Source of the DNA: Nitrospirota bacterium | GTDB taxonomy: Bacteria; Nitrospirota; Nitrospiria; JACQBW01 | NCBI GenBank assembly: GCA_016194305.1 | Contig: JACQBW010000007.1 | Span: forward strand, 62,001 to 126,000 | Direction of reading: 5' to 3' | Length of the DNA stretch: 64,000 nucleotides | Shown: positions 57,393 to 64,000 of the stretch, piece after piece | How the letters are laid out: each line of letters opens with the position of its first letter | How positions within the stretch are numbered: the first letter of the stretch is position 1 | Program-made: the position numbers and the translations under genes | The notes under the pieces: generated by a model | Database searches by the model: none | What the model was told of the DNA's origin: nothing | What the model saw: only the letters and a program-made list of their open reading frames with translations

Positions 57393-57920
57393 TCATTGTC
57401 CGGTATAGCTTTCCGAATGTCTTCTATGTTGTTTCCAGTTTTCCAGGTACTTTCTTGCAATAAATTTATGATGGAGGATCAACAGATTTCCTCCATTGTT
57501 CTCCAGAGAAATTTTCGAAAAATTGATGGATCCGGTCATAATTGTTTCCTCATCAATTAATATGACTTTATCGTCAGCCATAGAATGTGCAGAGTCGATA
57601 TAGACCGGTATTCCCTTATTGGCTAGAAGATCTCCCGAAGAGTATTTTGCAGATCGGGCACTCTTATCTAAAATAATTTCGATATGAACTCCTCTTTTCG
57701 ACGCTCTTAGCAGGGCATTTGCAATCTGTGAAGAGGTAAAGGAATAAGCCTGTAAAAAAATAGAATGTTTTGCCGTTTCAATCAGTATGACGATTTGATC
57801 TGCGCAATTTTCATCAGGAGTGAAACAGACCTGCCAAAGTGTTTCATCGGCAGAGGACCGGTGCATCGTCGCACAGGATAAAAGGAGGAAGAAACTCAAT
57901 AGACCGAGAAACAATCTCAT
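57393..57920 (-). CDS. Phospholipase D-like lipoprotein lacking the HKD histidine
   Basis: 175-residue exported protein of the single-HKD Nuc/PLD family. The signal peptide ends in the lipobox LLLSC (12-16). The fold pattern is clear: IFLQAYSFTSSQIANAL, GVHIEIILD, then the active-site region KVILIDEETIMTGSINFS. In the HxKxxxxD motif the catalytic His is Asp116 (codon GAC), while Lys118 and Asp123 are kept. Related Nuc proteins are nucleases, so this one may be inactive or altered. It follows the tRNA-Asn on the minus strand. Confidence 0.82.
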   Translation of the reverse strand: MRLFLGLLSFFLLLSCATMHRSSADETLWQVCFTPDENCADQIVILIETAKHSIFLQAYSFTSSQIANALLRASKRGVHIEIILDKSARSAKYSSGDLLANKGIPVYIDSAHSMADDKVILIDEETIMTGSINFSKISLENNGGNLLILHHKFIARKYLENWKQHRRHSESYTGQ

Positions 57921-57957
57921 AGGGTGAATCTTGCTGACTAAAACATCGCTAAATAGA

Positions 57958-58652
<695 letters not shown>

Positions 58653-58675
58653 AGAAAAAAGTCCTTATATAAAAA

Positions 58676-59170
58676 TTATCCAAATAATTTTTCAATATCA
58701 TCTTCGGTTATTTCGGCAAAGGGAGACTTCGATGTCTGTTTGGAATTCTTGTCCTTTTCCGATTTCTTAAATATATCTTCAAAAATGGGCCCAAGCGAAT
58801 CGACCGCCTTTTTAACCCTGAGACGAACGATTCCAAGAGCAGACCGACTGTCGAATATGGTGACCAGAATGATACGCGTCCCGACCAGGGCAATATGAAT
58901 ATTGTCCTTTTCACCTTCATGAAACAAAATTGAAAACTCTTTCTCTCCCAGGAGCTGGGCCATTCCGGCTGTTGCAGCGATATTGCCGGCCGTTAGTGAC
59001 GCAAGCGCAGTCGTATCAATTCCTTTGGTCTGACCGGCCGACGCAATCATCTGCCCATTCTTGTCAACCAGGAAGATAACTTTTCCATTTACTTGTTCAA
59101 TCAACTTCTGTAACTCGGCCTCGACAAGCTTAAAAGCTTCGTCGTTCATGACCATATTTAGACCTGCCAC
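58676..59170 (-). CDS. mglB: Roadblock/LC7 protein MglB
   Basis: GTPase-activating partner of MglA, 164 residues with a single Roadblock/LC7 domain (about 10-125; VIFLVDKNGQMIASAG and LTAGNIAATAGMAQLLG). The C-terminal helix ending FAEITEDDIEKLFG matches the MglA-contacting tail of MglB proteins. The GTG start at 59170 is preferred, with GGAG just upstream. It precedes mglA on the same strand with a 23-bp gap, the usual mglBA order. Confidence 0.9.
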   Translation of the reverse strand: MAGLNMVMNDEAFKLVEAELQKLIEQVNGKVIFLVDKNGQMIASAGQTKGIDTTALASLTAGNIAATAGMAQLLGEKEFSILFHEGEKDNIHIALVGTRIILVTIFDSRSALGIVRLRVKKAVDSLGPIFEDIFKKSEKDKNSKQTSKSPFAEITEDDIEKLFG

Positions 59171-59246
59171 GGCGCTCCTTAGTAAAAGAAAGTTGTCATC
59201 ATAAAATATACAAGATTTTCACCTATTTGGCAAACAAGGGGAATTA

Positions 59247-59843
59247 TCAGAGCTCCCGTCTTCCTTCAATAGATTTGATCAAGCTCACTTCATCCGCAAA
59301 TTCCAGGTCAATTCCAACCGGAATCCCCATGGCAATTCGCGACACTTTGATCCCGAGCGGCCTTATTTTTTTTGAGAGATACAGCGCGGTAGCTTCCCCA
59401 TCGAGGTTCGGGCTGGTTGCGACAATGACCTCCTTGATTTCCTGGTTGGCAAGCCTGTCCATGAGCTCCTTCAGATAAAGATCATCTGGCGTAATTCCAT
59501 CCAGCGGCGATATCAGGCCGAGCAGAACATGATAAAGACCTCGGTATTCACCACTTTTTTCAATGGCAAAAACCGTACTGGGTTCTTCAACAACGACCAC
59601 TTTACTCCTGTCTCTCTGGGGATTGGAACAGATCGTACAAAGTTCATTCTCCGAGATGTTCCGGCATCTCGAGCAGAAAATAAGTTTTTCCTTGATATCA
59701 AAAATCGCCTGACCTATTTCGCGAGCCTCCTTATGGGACATTTTCAGTAACGCAAAAGCATGTCGCTGGGCGGTTTTTTGTCCAACACTCGGAAGCTTCA
59801 TGAGCTGCTTGATGAGATGGGCAAAAATTCCTTTTTGATCCAT
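59247..59843 (-). CDS. recR: Recombination mediator RecR
   Basis: Zinc-finger and TOPRIM protein that acts with RecO to load RecA on gapped DNA. The 198 residues have a helix-hairpin-helix (LPSVGQKTAQRHA), a C4 zinc finger (CSRC then CTIC, about 57-73), the TOPRIM start VVVEEPSTVFAIE, and the C-terminal Walker B-like ALGIKVSRIAMGIPVG region. Its start abuts the ybaB stop, in the conserved dnaX-ybaB-recR order. Confidence 0.96.
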   Translation of the reverse strand: MDQKGIFAHLIKQLMKLPSVGQKTAQRHAFALLKMSHKEAREIGQAIFDIKEKLIFCSRCRNISENELCTICSNPQRDRSKVVVVEEPSTVFAIEKSGEYRGLYHVLLGLISPLDGITPDDLYLKELMDRLANQEIKEVIVATSPNLDGEATALYLSKKIRPLGIKVSRIAMGIPVGIDLEFADEVSLIKSIEGRREL

Positions 59844-60163
59844 TAAAACATTCCGGGAATATTGAGTCCCCCTGTCAGTCCTTTCATTTCGTCTGCCATC
59901 ATTTCCCGGCTCTTTTTTAACGCTTCATTGACGGCGGCCAGAACAAGATCCTGCAACATTTCGATATCTTCCGGATTGACAACTTGTCGATCAAATTTGA
60001 TCGAAAGGAGTTCCTGACGACCATTGGCCACGACCGTAACCATGCCTCCGCCCGCAGTCGCTTCTATTGTCTTTTTTCCCGCTTCTTCCTGAGCTTTGCC
60101 CATTTTTTCCTGAAGGGCCTGGGCCTGACGCATCATGTCTCCCAGCATTTTTTTATTGAACAT
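59843..60163 (-). CDS. ybaB: YbaB/EbfC nucleoid-associated protein
   Basis: 106-residue dimeric DNA-binding protein of the YbaB/EbfC family. The N-terminal helix [21 protein letters not shown]-like segment (cut to its start near residue 5) and the strand [16 protein letters not shown] are typical. It lies between dnaX (15-bp gap) and recR (1-bp overlap), where it is found in most bacteria. Confidence 0.95.
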   Translation of the reverse strand: MFNKKMLGDMMRQAQALQEKMGKAQEEAGKKTIEATAGGGMVTVVANGRQELLSIKFDRQVVNPEDIEMLQDLVLAAVNEALKKSREMMADEMKGLTGGLNIPGMF

Positions 60164-60178
60164 GAATCAACTCCTTGT

Positions 60179-61837
60179 TTATGCGAGGTCCCTGACTTCG
60201 ACGATTTTTCCACCCAGCGAATCCTGGATTTTCTGCACGAGAGAAGAACCTTCTCCTCTCTTCGTAATAACGGCCTGTCCCAGATTGAAATTTCTGTCGG
60301 ATTCCTTGACTCCCACAATCTGAACGGAAACCGGTTTTTTTAAAATACCTTCACAGAACTCGGCCAGCGTTTTCAGACATTCTTCCTTTTTTAAAAAAGA
60401 AATAAAGGGTGAATTCTCGGGGTAACCGATTCTAATGATGTTTTTCTCCTCGGCAATCCATAAACCCTGTTTCAAATAGGATTCGAAGTTGGGCTTTTTT
60501 TCTTTAAGCTCCTGCAATAAACGTGTCCAGAGATCCTGAGACTCGTCATCCCGAGGTTTTACAACGGACGTTTCAATATTCGAAGGGTTCACAGGGGCAT
60601 TCGCCTGGCTTGGCATCTGCTCCGGTCTCTCTGCACGTGAAACCGGAGTTTGGGACAATCCCGGTCGGGTGTCGGTTTCCACCGGAAAGCTTTTCAACTG
60701 ATCCGAGATTTTATGCACCCGTTCAATCAATTTTTGTATCGGTTCCAGCGGGACCAGCGACGCTGCCTGAATGAAGGCCACTTCAATAATCAAGTAAGGC
60801 TGTGAGGAAAAACGGATATCTTCCTCCACCTGGGTGAAAATTCTGAAAAATCTCTGGATCTGGTCTTCCGAGAAAAGAGGGGTCAACCGAGCAAGATCTG
60901 AGATCTCCTCTTCGGGAAGGTCTAGAAAATCTTTAGGATCAGGCATGATCTTCATCATGAGCAGACTTCTCAGATGATGGATCCATTCTTGACAGAAGTA
61001 TTTCAAGTCGTATCCTCCGTCGAATATCCTGCGGAGCAGAGCCATTGTGTCGGAAACTCTCTTGTCTGAAAGCGCCTCTGTTAAGTCGAACAGAATTTTC
61101 GTATCGACCACACCCAGGATTGCACGGATGTCGTCGTCATTCACCATTGTTCCGCTGAAAGAGACAATCTGATCCAGAATGCTTAAAGAATCCCTCATGC
61201 TCCCGTTTGCAGATTTGGCCACAATCAATAGGCCTTTTTCGGATATCTTAATATTTTCATCATGCGCAATGCGATTAAGCTGGTTCATCATCTCAAGCCG
61301 GGTGATCTTTTTGAAATGAAATTGTTGGCAGCGGGAAAGGATCGTGGAAGGTATTTTGTGAAGCTCGGTTGTTGCCATGACAAAAATGGTGTTGGGAGGA
61401 GGCTCTTCAAGCGTCTTTAAAAGCGCATTAAAAGCCTCGGTCGTCAACATATGGACTTCGTCAATAATGTAGATCTTATACTTCCCTTTTAACGGGGCAT
61501 ATTTGATCTGATCTTTGAGCTCCCGAATATTGTCGATGCCCCTATTGGATGCTCCGTCGATTTCAAGGACGTCAACCGATATTCCAGCGGCAATCTCCTT
61601 GCAGAGAAAGCATTCACCGCAGGGATGGATGGTAGGCCCTTTCTCACAATTGACCGCTTTCGCCAACAACCTCGCCATAGAGGTCTTTCCGACCCCTCTC
61701 GCTCCGGCAAAGAGATACGCATGTGCCAGACGGTTATTTTGAATGGCATTCAACAATGTCCGGGCTACCGGCGTCTGTCCGACCAACTCCTCAAATGTCT
61801 TGGGACGCCATTTTCTGGCAAATACCTGATAACTCAT
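60179..61837 (-). CDS. dnaX: DNA polymerase III subunits gamma/tau, DnaX
   Basis: AAA+ clamp-loader subunit, 552 residues. The P-loop GARGVGKTS (45-53), zinc ligands Cys64, Cys73, Cys76 and Cys79, Walker B IIDEVHML and the sensor region are intact. A Pro/Ser-rich linker (about 385-445) leads to a short C-terminal domain. The heptamer A AAA AAG, the E. coli dnaX slippery sequence, occurs in frame at codons 482-484 (60392-60386). A -1 shift there would end 11 codons later, giving about 495 residues. Confidence 0.95.
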   Translation of the reverse strand: MSYQVFARKWRPKTFEELVGQTPVARTLLNAIQNNRLAHAYLFAGARGVGKTSMARLLAKAVNCEKGPTIHPCGECFLCKEIAAGISVDVLEIDGASNRGIDNIRELKDQIKYAPLKGKYKIYIIDEVHMLTTEAFNALLKTLEEPPPNTIFVMATTELHKIPSTILSRCQQFHFKKITRLEMMNQLNRIAHDENIKISEKGLLIVAKSANGSMRDSLSILDQIVSFSGTMVNDDDIRAILGVVDTKILFDLTEALSDKRVSDTMALLRRIFDGGYDLKYFCQEWIHHLRSLLMMKIMPDPKDFLDLPEEEISDLARLTPLFSEDQIQRFFRIFTQVEEDIRFSSQPYLIIEVAFIQAASLVPLEPIQKLIERVHKISDQLKSFPVETDTRPGLSQTPVSRAERPEQMPSQANAPVNPSNIETSVVKPRDDESQDLWTRLLQELKEKKPNFESYLKQGLWIAEEKNIIRIGYPENSPFISFLKKEECLKTLAEFCEGILKKPVSVQIVGVKESDRNFNLGQAVITKRGEGSSLVQKIQDSLGGKIVEVRDLA

Positions 61838-61879
61838 GGTCTGGGCGCTCTGTCAGCTTTTGGAAAGGATTATAAATTT

Positions 61880-61993
61880 AAATGGAGAGGTCAGGCGATC
61901 TGCGGCGCACAGAAGTTGTTATTTACCGCTGCTTCCTTCCGGACCTGACGGGGTTCATAATTTCCTGTCGCACAGAACCCGGCCTCCCCATTT
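61880..61993 (-). ncRNA. ffs: 4.5S signal recognition particle RNA
   Basis: RNA core of the bacterial SRP that binds Ffh for membrane targeting. The minus strand contains the conserved apical region GTCAGGTCCGGAAGGAAGCA with its GGAA tetraloop and symmetric loop. The ends AAATGGGGAGGCC and GACCTCTCCATTT pair to close a single hairpin of about 114 nt. It lies between tRNA-Ser and dnaX, as in Bacillus. Confidence 0.93.
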
Positions 61994-62047
61994 AAAAATA
62001 CATGCCTGATGGCTTCAAATTCCCCGCACCTATCCCGTTTCCCCTAA

Positions 62048-62139
62048 CGGAGAGAGGGGGATTTGAACCCCCGAAACAGCTTTTGGCCGTTTACACGATT
62101 TCCAGTCGTGCTCCTTCAGCCGGACTCGGACATCTCTCC
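62048..62139 (-). tRNA. tRNA-Ser (GGA)
   Basis: A 92-nt type II tRNA on the minus strand: acceptor GGAGAGA pairs with TCTCTCC, the anticodon loop CTGGAAA has anticodon GGA, and a long variable arm (CGGCCAAAAGCTG region) precedes the T-arm GGTTCAAATCC. The discriminator base is G. CCA is not encoded. Confidence 0.95.
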
Positions 62140-62166
62140 TATTTGAATTGGGGCCCGTCCGGGTAT

Positions 62167-62226
62167 ACTTCGTGAAATCCTCCGATGTCCAAAACCCGCA
62201 CTCGCCCAGGCAAAGCCTGCTGCTCG
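62167..62226. repeat. Intergenic repeat copy 2, in the tRNA-Ser leader
   Basis: Shares with 30132-30186 a 21-nt block (starting ACTTCGTGAAATCC) and the block CCCAGGCAAAGCCTG, which forms a CAGGC-AAA-GCCTG hairpin. The spacer between blocks differs by 2 nt in length and in sequence. It lies between the tRNA-Ser promoter and the tRNA, so it should be transcribed. Confidence 0.75.
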
Positions 62227-62265
62227 TTTAATCTAATCAAGCTAAACCATGTTGCCCGACAGGTG

Positions 62266-62294
62266 AATATAACAAAGTGAATTTACCGCGTCAA
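62266..62294 (-). promoter_or_regulatory. Promoter of tRNA-Ser/ffs/dnaX operon
   Basis: Minus-strand TTGACG (62294-62289), a 17-nt spacer and TATATT (62271-62266). Each hexamer matches 5 of 6. The start near 62259 leaves about 120 nt, including repeat copy 2, before tRNA-Ser. Confidence 0.7.
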
Positions 62295-62321
62295 CCTCAA
62301 TCGGGCCACGGCAGGGTGTCT

Positions 62322-62341
62322 TTGTTAATCAGCCTTAACAA
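62322..62341. repeat. Palindrome between copZ and the tRNA-Ser promoter
   Basis: TTGTTAA and TTAACAA flank a 6-nt TCAGCC centre, a perfect 7-bp inverted repeat. No T-tract follows on either strand, so an operator or weak terminator are the options. No known regulator site was recognised. Confidence 0.4.
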
Positions 62342-62356
62342 GCAAAAATATTCGCG

Positions 62357-62563
62357 TCACGAGACTTCATAGCCCGCTTCAACAACGGCACCTCTGAGTT
62401 GCTGAAGATTGACCAAAGCACTGTCGAATTCGATTTTGACGTTTCCCTGATCAAGAACCACCGATACGCTATTTACGCCATGAAGCTTTTCTAGCGCCCC
62501 TTTAACCGACTGAACACAATGCTGGCAGGTCATTCCCGTAACATTGAGGTTTATCGTTTCCAT
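62357..62563 (-). CDS. copZ: Copper chaperone CopZ-like heavy-metal-associated protein
   Basis: 68-residue ferredoxin-like HMA domain with the metal motif MTCQHC (Cys13, Cys16), which delivers Cu(I) to copper ATPases. The full HMA pattern is present through AVVEAGYEV at the end. It follows copA by 13 bp on the same strand, so chaperone and pump are probably co-expressed. Confidence 0.92.
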   Translation of the reverse strand: METINLNVTGMTCQHCVQSVKGALEKLHGVNSVSVVLDQGNVKIEFDSALVNLQQLRGAVVEAGYEVS

Positions 62564-62576
62564 ATCTTTATTCCTT

Positions 62577-64000
62577 TCAACCTAATTTAACCCGTTTTAA
62601 CAGGAGAGAATTCGACACAACCGAGACGGAGCTCATCGCCATGGCCGCTCCGGCTACCACCGGATTAAGCATTCCGGCAGCAGCCAACGGAATGCCCAGA
62701 ATATTGTAAAAGAAAGCGAAAAAGAGATTCTGCCTTATTTTCCCCAGTGTATGACGTGAAAGGTGAATGGCCTGCACCAAACTCGTCAGATCGCTTCGCA
62801 TTAATGTAATATCCGCAATTTCAAGGGCCATATCTGCTCCGCTTCCCATTGAAAAGCTAATATCTGCTACCGCAAGGGCTGGCGCGTCATTCATCCCATC
62901 TCCAGCCATACCGGTCAGACTACCCTCTTTTTTGAATTTCATGACCTCTTTTTCTTTGTCGTCTGGAGCCATTTCCGATCGAAATTCCTCAATGCCCACC
63001 CGACGGGCCACCGCTGCCGCCGTGGCCTTGTTGTCCCCCGTTAACATAATCACCCGGATGCCCATCTTTTTGAGATCTGAAACAGCCCGTCCGGAAGTGG
63101 GTTTAATCGGATCGGCCACGCCAATAATTCCAGCTAATTTTCCATTCCTTGCGACCCCGATCACGGTTTTCCCTTCCCCCTGAAATCTTGCGACGTCAAT
63201 ACGACTCTTTTCGTCAATGGATATTGCCTCCTCTTCCAGATACCTGGGCGAACCGAGAACAACACGCTGCCCTTCCATCATGCCCGATACCCCTTTGCCG
63301 GGAACCTCCCTAAATTGAGTCAAATTCAAAGGAGAAATGCCCTTTTCCTTCCCTCTTGCTAAAATTGACAGAGCCACGGGATGGTCAGATCCCTGTTCCA
63401 AGGTCACAGCCGTTTCTATCAAAGATTCATCAGTGTAACCATTTAACGCGATTTCGTTGGTGACCACCGGATTTCCGACCGTGAGCGTGCCGGTTTTGTC
63501 CAGAATAAGGACGTTCATCTTCTCGGCTCGTTCAAGTGCCGCGGCATTTCTGACGAGAATGCCCAACTGGGCACCGCGACCGCTCCCCACCATAATCGCC
63601 GTCGGAGTCGCCAGTCCTAAAGCACAGGGACAGGCAATCACCATCACAGCTACCGCATTGATCAATGCGACTGCCAGATTACCTTGCGCCCAATACCAGC
63701 CGATAAAAGTGACCATACTGGTCGCTATGACCACGGGAACAAAAATTCCGGAAATGGTATCGGCCAGCTTTTGAATGGGTGCTTTAGAACCCTGTGCCTG
63801 CTCAACAAGCCTGATAATCCCGGCAAGAGCAGTTTGTGAACCGACGCCGGTCACCTCGGCTTTGAGCATGCCATTGAGATTGGATGTGCCGGCAAAAATC
63901 TTGCTCCCTTTTTCTTTCATAACCGGCATGCTTTCTCCCGTCAACATCGATTCATTAAGATGTGAGTTTCCTTCGACCACCACGCCATCTACCGGGATCG
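62577..64000 (-). CDS. copA: Copper-exporting P1B-type ATPase CopA (5' end cut by window edge)
   Basis: Inner-membrane heavy-metal pump. The frame is open to base 64000 and the first visible residues read IPVDGVVVEGNSHLNESMLT, within the actuator domain (TGES follows). Further on are the metal-transport motif CPCALGLATP, the phosphorylation site DKTGTLT, HPVALS, and the hinge GDGMNDAPAL, then the last two helices (NPVVAGAAMAMSSVSVVSNS). CPC with the paired copZ supports Cu(I) specificity. The N-terminal metal-binding domains and first helices lie beyond the window. Confidence 0.93.
   Translation of the reverse strand, partial: IPVDGVVVEGNSHLNESMLTGESMPVMKEKGSKIFAGTSNLNGMLKAEVTGVGSQTALAGIIRLVEQAQGSKAPIQKLADTISGIFVPVVIATSMVTFIGWYWAQGNLAVALINAVAVMVIACPCALGLATPTAIMVGSGRGAQLGILVRNAAALERAEKMNVLILDKTGTLTVGNPVVTNEIALNGYTDESLIETAVTLEQGSDHPVALSILARGKEKGISPLNLTQFREVPGKGVSGMMEGQRVVLGSPRYLEEEAISIDEKSRIDVARFQGEGKTVIGVARNGKLAGIIGVADPIKPTSGRAVSDLKKMGIRVIMLTGDNKATAAAVARRVGIEEFRSEMAPDDKEKEVMKFKKEGSLTGMAGDGMNDAPALAVADISFSMGSGADMALEIADITLMRSDLTSLVQAIHLSRHTLGKIRQNLFFAFFYNILGIPLAAAGMLNPVVAGAAMAMSSVSVVSNSLLLKRVKLG

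Overview
The window is a gene-dense chromosome segment of a Gram-negative, meso-DAP bacterium. Outer-membrane functions (LolA, a TonB-dependent receptor, several lipoproteins) occur beside MglA/MglB, a CarD-like protein and RNase J. This mix, with moderate G+C by eye and Nitrospirota-like protein sequences, suggests Nitrospirota or a neighbouring deep-branching phylum. That is an inference; no rRNA is present. No phage, IS element, CRISPR array or horizontally acquired island was recognised.

Layout. (1) 1-13.2 kb, minus strand: the dcw cell-wall/division cluster, mraZ-rsmH-ftsL-ftsI-murE-murF-mraY-murD-ftsW-murG-murC-murB (murB cut by the window edge). It is driven by a clear sigma-70 promoter followed at once by three MraZ boxes. 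(2) 13.3-20.4 kb, minus: a five-gene sensory operon of TonB receptor, periplasmic binding protein, Cache/HAMP histidine kinase, Rcp1-like regulator and REC-GAF-GGDEF-HD-GYP protein. (3) 20.4-21.5 kb, minus: a hot-dog-fold protein and a CarD-like protein. (4) 21.6-29.2 kb, plus: RNase J, FtsK, LolA, YajQ, an OmpR-type regulator, LepB, the RNase P RNA gene and RNase HIII. (5) 29.2-34.6 kb, minus: a zinc-ribbon protein, a CAT-anticodon tRNA, and the macromolecular synthesis operon rpsU-yqeY-dnaG-rpoD. (6) 34.6-45.5 kb, minus: rho, rpmE, then prfA-prmC-murA-hisGDBHAF-hisIE-HIT with mostly overlapping genes. (7) 45.6-52.3 kb: a Met/His-rich Spy-like protein, an aminotransferase, two lipoproteins (one with a large beta-propeller region) and RmuC. 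(8) 52.4-56.8 kb, plus: a five-gene run of GDPD, ATP-grasp-like protein, glutaredoxin, KamA and an FGE-fold lipoprotein, whose joint function is unknown. (9) 56.9-64 kb, minus: PilZ, a PLD-like lipoprotein, tRNA-Asn, mglA, mglB, recR, ybaB, dnaX, 4.5S RNA, tRNA-Ser, copZ and copA (cut by the edge).

The points most worth a second look are: the sensory operon with a degenerate HD-GYP site; the uncharacterised GDPD/ATP-grasp/Grx/KamA/FGE run; mglA apparently frameshifted and running into tRNA-Asn; a repeat found 5' of two different tRNA genes; the MraZ operator fused to the mraZ start codon; and a long rho leader behind a consensus promoter.
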